From a virus: 27,061 bases of DNA. The notes under the pieces are model-generated. The model was not told where the DNA came from. It was given only the letters and a program-made list of their open reading frames with translations, and did no database searches. Where the stretch lies: IMG/VR virus record IMGVR_UViG_3300010885_015141, positions 1 through 27,061 of that record; one strand, given 5' to 3'. Both the position numbers and the translations under genes were made by a program. Position 1 is the stretch's first letter. Every line of letters starts with the position of its first letter. Shown here piece after piece: positions 22,949-27,061 of the stretch.

Positions 22949-23632
22949 CTAGATTCCGCCGCCGTAGCGAAGTGCGTTGCGCCACTGCTCTGGAATCTTG
23001 CCAGACGCCAAGGCGATCTTCGTGGCTCGCTCCATGTACTCTCTGCCACGCAGCTGCCGCGTGAACGAGAAGACGCCCATCTGCGGAACGCCGTTCCTGC
23101 CGCCTGCCATTGGCTGCGAGTTCGTCAGACGACCGTACACCTTGCGGCTGTACTTGGACTGACCCTTTCTGGCAAATGGCTGAAACCAGTATTTCGCCGT
23201 GCCGCCGTACGCCTGGAGCGAAGCCACCTTGTAGCCTCGGGTGTCACCAGGGCCAATAATCGCCGTTTTGCTGGTTGTGCTGTAGTCATACATGATGCTT
23301 TTCCAGAGGAAGCCGTCAGGGAATCGGCTCGTCTTCCAGCTGGTCACAATGTCGGACTTTGGCACCTTGTCGATCACGGCGTACAGCTCGTATCCCTGCC
23401 GCTCGCCTATCTTGTACCGTATGTCTGTCTTCGGCCTCGGTGTTCTGCGGCTAATGACGCTGCCTTTATTGCGAGCGACATTGAACACAACTCGCCCAGC
23501 CTTCTTGAGCGAACGCGCGTTCGCATCACCAAGCATCTTCTTGACCTTTGGCAAGTCCCACTTGAACTTCGTCCCTACACGAAATCGAAACGGTGCCGGG
23601 AAGAACGACGGGTCAATTGCAACGATGGACAT
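22949..23632 (-). CDS. HK97-gp10-like tail/neck protein
   Basis: A 227-residue basic protein. The layout is that of the HK97 gp10-like minor tail family: an N-terminal helix KVKKMLGDANARSLKKAGRVVFNVARNKGSVISRR followed by a proline-rich turn (RRTPRPKTD). Beta strands (TAIIGPGDTRGYKVASLQAYGG) and a C-terminal GREYMERATKIALASGKIPEQW motif come next, in which the protein ends on a conserved helix. Such proteins join the head connector to the tail. GGAGG lies 5 bases before the ATG at 23632. It follows the tail completion gene in the expected order. Confidence 0.78.
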   Translation of the reverse strand: MSIVAIDPSFFPAPFRFRVGTKFKWDLPKVKKMLGDANARSLKKAGRVVFNVARNKGSVISRRTPRPKTDIRYKIGERQGYELYAVIDKVPKSDIVTSWKTSRFPDGFLWKSIMYDYSTTSKTAIIGPGDTRGYKVASLQAYGGTAKYWFQPFARKGQSKYSRKVYGRLTNSQPMAGGRNGVPQMGVFSFTRQLRGREYMERATKIALASGKIPEQWRNALRYGGGI

Positions 23633-23641
23633 GCCGGCCTC

Positions 23642-24103
23642 CTAAACAGTCGGCAGCACGTTGCTCTCAAACACCCGATACGTCGCCGTAATCACTGCCC
23701 GCCAGACGTTCCGCTCTGTCAGTGCGTCGTCGGGATTCAAGTCGATGGCGACCGTCTGCGGACTCGTCACGCCAGCCGGCCACGTCACTGTCTGCCCGAA
23801 CGAATGAGCACGCACCTGGAGCATGACGCTGTCGGCGAGGTCAAGCATTCCGTCAACTTCAGCGTCCGTCGTGACGTGCCGACCAACGAATATCGTCACG
23901 GTGTAATCGACTTGCATAATCTGACGGCTAAGACGCGACACGTCTGCGTTGCCTGGAACAACAAACACTCGAGGAACGCTCATAGCGTCTACGTCGATGT
24001 TCGCCCAGTTCTTACGCTCAACAACGGTGGACGTGATGTCCCACGTCACGGACTGCAAACCAATTGCTAGGCTGTCGGCGATGCCTCGCAGGACGCTGCT
24101 CAT
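23642..24103 (-). CDS. Tail completion (tail terminator-like) protein
   Basis: A 153-residue protein. The segment VDYTVTIFVGRHVTTDAEVDGMLDLADSVMLQVRAHSF and the closing RNVWRAVITATYRVF are typical of the small tail completion proteins that cap the tail tube before it is joined to the head. Length is normal for the group. Its ATG overlaps the stop of the 52-residue membrane gene (ATGA, 24100-24103). Gene order with the gp10-like gene and the tube proteins supports the call. Confidence 0.75.
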   Translation of the reverse strand: MSSVLRGIADSLAIGLQSVTWDITSTVVERKNWANIDVDAMSVPRVFVVPGNADVSRLSRQIMQVDYTVTIFVGRHVTTDAEVDGMLDLADSVMLQVRAHSFGQTVTWPAGVTSPQTVAIDLNPDDALTERNVWRAVITATYRVFESNVLPTV

Positions 24104-24258
24104 CTCACCACCCCCTCAATTGCCGTCCCGATTTCCACAGCCAGACTCTGCGCTTCGCTGCTTTCCGCCCACCTCACAAGTCGCGTGAGAACAAACGGGC
24201 CTACCAGCGCAAGAGCTGCGTAGGCCAGGGCGACGGTGATGGTTTCGTTGTCAGTCAC
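24100..24258 (-). CDS. Small single-pass membrane peptide, 52 residues
   Basis: A short gene with a GTG start that overlaps the stop of the sulfotransferase-like gene (GTGA, 24255-24258) and a TGA that overlaps the next ATG (24100-24103). The product is V/MTDNETITVALAYAALALVGPFVLTRLVRW... with a hydrophobic segment (about 7-26), followed by a charged, helical tail (AESSEAQSLAVEIG). Tight coupling on both sides supports it. The function is unknown. Confidence 0.72.
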   Translation of the reverse strand: MTDNETITVALAYAALALVGPFVLTRLVRWAESSEAQSLAVEIGTAIEGVVR

Positions 24259-24737
24259 TGCAACGACTCCCACAGTGCGATATCTTCAGCGTAAATGCCC
24301 CGCACGCGGGCCTCCTGCTCTGCCGTTAGCATTGGCTTGTCGGCCTCGTTGGTCGCGTCCTCTTGCGGCAGCGGAGTCGGCAGTCCCAGCCACTCGGCGG
24401 CTTCGTTTAGCTGATCTTCAAAGCGGAAGTAGCGTGCAAACGTCCCTTTCGGAAGCCTGCCATAAGCAGGGGCGTCTAGATGCTCCTCAAGCGTCCGCCA
24501 CGGCCGATGTGCGACCATTGATCTAAAACGCTCGACTGGGTTTCGGACAATAAGTCCAAAGCCCGACTCGCCGTTCCACGACTCAGGCGGAAGCGAGCCC
24601 GCCGGATGCTGCCCGTCTGGTACGACAGTGTTTGGATACCACGCCGTGATCGCAGCCGATGCCAGCGAGTGACTGCCGCTACGCGGCGTCAGCAATACCG
24701 CATTACCAGTAACAGGAGATCGCAAGACTTCGCCCAT
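24255..24737 (-). CDS. Sulfotransferase-like protein
   Basis: A 160-residue protein from the ATG at 24737 (AGG 6 bases upstream; the frame is open to 24860 inside the neighbouring gene). The N-terminal AVLLTPRSGSHSLASAAI (about 13-30) matches the PAPS-binding P-loop-like 5' element of sulfotransferases. IVRNPVERFRSMVAHRP (63-79) matches the 3'-phosphate element with Arg-Asn-Pro and Arg-Phe-x-Ser. A shortened acceptor region and a closing FRFEDQLNEAAEWLGLP segment follow. It is much shorter than cellular enzymes, which are usually above 250 residues. It lies among receptor-binding genes, so it might modify a fibre or a surface sugar. Confidence 0.75.
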   Translation of the reverse strand: MGEVLRSPVTGNAVLLTPRSGSHSLASAAITAWYPNTVVPDGQHPAGSLPPESWNGESGFGLIVRNPVERFRSMVAHRPWRTLEEHLDAPAYGRLPKGTFARYFRFEDQLNEAAEWLGLPTPLPQEDATNEADKPMLTAEQEARVRGIYAEDIALWESLQ

Positions 24738-24744
24738 AACGAAC

Positions 24745-25458
24745 CTATGTGAAATAGAGAACCACGGCGCCGGACCCGCCGGACCTGCTGCTTGTGCCGC
24801 CGCCGCCGCCGTATCCTGACGCTTTTGTTGTGTCAAACTTTCCTGATGCGCCCGAACCAAACGCCGCAGTCGCGCCGCAGTCCTCTACGGTTTTCCCACC
24901 AGCCAGACTAACTGCTGCCTTAAGTCCCGATACGTCAATCATTTGCCTGCGACCGCATGAGGCGACAGTGCCATTGCCTCCGACAGGGCCGCCGCGCTCA
25001 CCATACTGCTGCCCCTCGCCGCCATTTGCGCCTCCGTCACCACCAGAGTAGGTGCCGTACCAAGTCGTTCCGGTGCCTGTTGTGCGACCACTCTGCCCGC
25101 TAATAGTCGCTCCGCCATAAGTCACCGTTGTGCTTGCCTGCCTCGCCACTCCTCCGGTTGTGCCAGCAGGCGCAACAGCGTAAGCAACAGACGATCCGCC
25201 TGTTACTGTCCACGTCTTGTATGCCGTCCCACCGCCACCGCCGCCATATCCATAGCCACCACCGCCCACGGCCCATGCCTTCATGCTCGTTGCGCCGGAT
25301 GGCACCGTGTAGCTAGTTCCGCTCGTGAGCAGCACCGCCATCGGTGAAAACGACGCCGCAACCGGCCACACTTGTGACGTGCCAAGATAAACCTTTGACA
25401 CGCTCGCGGAGCCGAGCTTGTACGCCGATGGTGTTGCTGTGCCGAGATTAATCGCCAC
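24745..25458 (-). CDS. Glycine-rich tail fibre/adhesin
   Basis: A 237-residue protein from a GTG at 25458. The first 35 residues (MAINLGTATPSAYKLGSASVSKVYLGTSQVWP) form a repeated LGxAxxSxxYLG beta pattern seen at the start of phage fibre proteins. The rest is a glycine-rich domain with glycine runs (VGGGGYGYGGGGGGTAYKT, GGDGGANGGEGQQYGERGG, GYGGGGGTSSRSGGSGAVVLYFT) like the glycine-island adhesins that determine host range. It would bind a cell-surface receptor. Two Cys (CGRR, EDCGA) may form a disulfide. Confidence 0.82.
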   Translation of the reverse strand: MAINLGTATPSAYKLGSASVSKVYLGTSQVWPVAASFSPMAVLLTSGTSYTVPSGATSMKAWAVGGGGYGYGGGGGGTAYKTWTVTGGSSVAYAVAPAGTTGGVARQASTTVTYGGATISGQSGRTTGTGTTWYGTYSGGDGGANGGEGQQYGERGGPVGGNGTVASCGRRQMIDVSGLKAAVSLAGGKTVEDCGATAAFGSGASGKFDTTKASGYGGGGGTSSRSGGSGAVVLYFT

Positions 25459-25461
25459 TAC

Positions 25462-25764
25462 TCACCCGTTGATGATGTAGAGAGTTGTGGATGACTTCGA
25501 TCCGAGAGCGTCATACGACGACTGCGTCATTGATACGATGTTGGTGATCGCCGTCGCGCCAGTGATGCCGGTGGCAGATGACGCAGCCACGCCCGAAACG
25601 TCTGCCGCCGTGAGCGTCACAGCGCCAGTGCGACCGGCAACGCTACTGACAATGGCAGTTGGTGCCACCAGCTCCCAAGCGTTATTGCCAACGTAGACAT
25701 ACTGCCGCGAGTTCTGCGTCGATGTCTGGCCCACGCTGGGCGATGCTGGGAATGAGAATGGCAT
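25462..25764 (-). CDS. Small tail fibre protein
   Basis: A 100-residue protein. MPFSFPASPSVGQTSTQNSRQYVYVGNNAWEL is a common phage fibre or collar N-terminus, and VAGRTGAVTLTAADVSGVAA is the frequent fibre hinge motif. The end SYDALGSKSSTTLYIING is also typical of fibre repeats. AAGGA lies 7 bases before the ATG at 25764. It probably acts as a connector or trimeric stalk segment between larger receptor-binding proteins. Confidence 0.78.
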   Translation of the reverse strand: MPFSFPASPSVGQTSTQNSRQYVYVGNNAWELVAPTAIVSSVAGRTGAVTLTAADVSGVAASSATGITGATAITNIVSMTQSSYDALGSKSSTTLYIING

Positions 25765-25809
25765 AAGTGAGTCCTTAGTAGTTCGCGCCAGTGAGTGTTT
25801 CGTTGTCGC

Positions 25810-27061
25810 TCACGAAACAGCCCATTTCGACGTGAGGTATGCACAAACGGAGTTCCTGTCTGTGCTAGATAGCGCCGAGTTGTAGACGACAATTTCAGCA
25901 ACTTGTCCCGTGAGCCAGAACTGTTCCGACAACGCACCGATTGTGAAATCCGACTGCGACGATGCGACAGACGCGGAGCCTGACGTTGATGGAGCGGATG
26001 CGCTGACGCCTGCGGTGTTGTAAGCGGTTGCCCTCACACTGGCAGTTGCGCTCGTCATGTCGCCGGTCATCGTCAAAACACCAAAGGCATTTGCTGGAAA
26101 GAAATTGTCAGCGCTCGTCCAGCCTAAGATGCCGTCGCTGCTGTTCAGCACGCTGTGCCCGATCCTGCTTGAGCGGGGAATACTTGAGCGGTCGTCGTGG
26201 TAAATCGCCATTCCGGGGAGCCCAGAAAACGTACTGATCGTCGAGACAATTGGATTCAGGACATTGGGCGATGCAGCTAGGCCAGCACGCACGACGCAGA
26301 AAATCGTGTACGCGCTGGCGTGCAGGAAGTTAAGCGATGCCGCACTGCCAGAGACGGCAATTCGCTGATTGCTGCTCGCAGAAAACTCCAGCGCGGCGAG
26401 CCCGTTTTGCTGCGCCGTCTTTCGCAATGGCCTGTATCCAGAAGTTGACTGCGTGGCGTGGCGCGAGTTGCCAGACTTGTCTTCCCACCTAGCAACCGCG
26501 CCGTTGGCGGAGACGAGCGAGCCGCCGGTAGTGGCGTCGTACAGCGTTGATGCGTCGCTCGCGTCCAGCCAGAGTTGCAGGCCGGTGATGGCGGTTGGTG
26601 CAAATGGCACCCAGGTTGATACTGCCGCACGAACCCATGTGTTGGTTGCAGACGCGAGATAGAAATACGACCCGTCATAAGCTATCTGGCCGGCAGTTCC
26701 CGTTGCCGTTGCGGACGATGGAACGGATGACCATGAGATTGCGGCGCTGCTGCTGCCGCCGCCGCCAGAAGTTCCTGCTTCGACGTACACGCCTGACGAG
26801 TCCCAGAAATAAAGGCGTCGAGCATTAGTCGCGTGGTAGATGGTTCCTGCGCTGCCCGTCGCGGGAAAACCGGCCACTGTCGTCGCCTCAACGATGCTTG
26901 CGGAGCCGCCACCGCCACCGCCGCCAAGCGTCACGCTGACGATGTTGCCGGTGGTCGGGTTGCGCGTGAACAGCTTGTTGTCTTGGAAATTGAAAGCTAT
27001 TTCGTTGGCAACCAAATCGCTGGTTGTGGGTACGGCGTTGGCTGTCCACGAACGCTTGGGG
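25810..27061 (-). CDS. Tail fibre with LamG/ConA-like domain, partial
   Basis: The frame is open to the right edge of the window, so the N-terminus is missing; a TTG at 27015 is only a possible internal start. Upstream of it the frame reads AVPTTSDLVANEIAFNFQDNKLF, a common fibre motif. Two glycine-rich linkers (GGGGGGGS, GGGGSSS) separate short fibre repeats. The C-terminal 260 residues begin ITGLQLWLDASDASTLYD and contain VARWEDKSGNSRHATQ and FTIGALSEQFWLTGQVAEIVVY, the pattern of a LamG/concanavalin-like jelly roll that binds carbohydrate. It would recognise a glycan receptor. Confidence 0.85.
   Translation of the reverse strand, partial: PKRSWTANAVPTTSDLVANEIAFNFQDNKLFTRNPTTGNIVSVTLGGGGGGGSASIVEATTVAGFPATGSAGTIYHATNARRLYFWDSSGVYVEAGTSGGGGSSSAAISWSSVPSSATATGTAGQIAYDGSYFYLASATNTWVRAAVSTWVPFAPTAITGLQLWLDASDASTLYDATTGGSLVSANGAVARWEDKSGNSRHATQSTSGYRPLRKTAQQNGLAALEFSASSNQRIAVSGSAASLNFLHASAYTIFCVVRAGLAASPNVLNPIVSTISTFSGLPGMAIYHDDRSSIPRSSRIGHSVLNSSDGILGWTSADNFFPANAFGVLTMTGDMTSATASVRATAYNTAGVSASAPSTSGSASVASSQSDFTIGALSEQFWLTGQVAEIVVYNSALSSTDRNSVCAYLTSKWAVS

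Overview
The window reads as part of the genome of a temperate, tailed phage (long-tailed, siphovirus-like), either free or as an extrachromosomal or prophage form. Most of the DNA is G+C-rich. Several predicted proteins look like tail and accessory proteins I associate with phages and prophages of Planctomycetes (for example the tail protein at 17449-18354, the Cys-rich anchored protein at 8946-9254 and the sulfotransferase-like protein at 24255-24737). The host assignment rests on recall of protein style, not on a search, and should be held loosely. No rRNA, tRNA, CRISPR or insertion sequence was seen.

Layout. Nearly all genes lie on the minus strand, so the map is best read from high to low coordinates. 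(1) 27061-24255: a receptor-binding or decoration cassette: a tail fibre with a LamG/ConA-like domain that runs off the right edge, a small fibre protein, a glycine-rich adhesin and a small sulfotransferase-like protein. (2) 24258-16802: the tail module: a 52-aa membrane peptide, tail completion protein, HK97-gp10-like protein, three small related tail-tube-like proteins, a tail assembly chaperone with a -1 frameshift extension, the tape measure protein and two downstream tail proteins. (3) 16805-14025: a 926-residue protein of unknown function in more AT-rich DNA. (4) 13981-8155: small proteins, a calcineurin-like phosphoesterase, a DUF6378-like protein, and a lysis-like cluster of membrane proteins around a membrane-anchored papain-like cysteine peptidase. 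(5) 6566-8069, plus strand: tyrosine integrase and two small phage proteins. (6) 6347-1, minus strand: the early block: excisionase-like protein, small regulators or unknowns, RecT annealing protein, HNH protein, winged-helix protein, replication initiator, a possible helicase loader, a LexA-like winged helix, a C5 cytosine methyltransferase and a partial membrane protein.

How the parts work together. Integrase and excisionase genes diverge from one control region. Three early minus-strand promoters each carry a related 14-bp dyad (AACTAYCGRTAGTT-like) in the 16-bp spacer between -35 and -10, so one regulator could shut all three. The replication initiator gene contains two clusters of a 7-bp sequence (TTTGCTT/AAGCAAA) spaced 11-12 bp apart across all codon phases, which looks like an origin inside the initiator gene, as in phage lambda O. 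The methyltransferase gene contains 14 tandem CA units near its 5' end, the arrangement of a phase-variable gene, and a second long open frame overlaps it. The tail chaperone has a T TTT TTC slippery site leading into an overlapping frame that has no start codon, a lambda G/GT-type arrangement.

Most interesting leads: the iteron-like arrays, the repeated promoter-spacer operator, the phase-variable and doubly read methyltransferase, the chaperone frameshift, and the papain-like peptidase in the position expected for a lysis enzyme.
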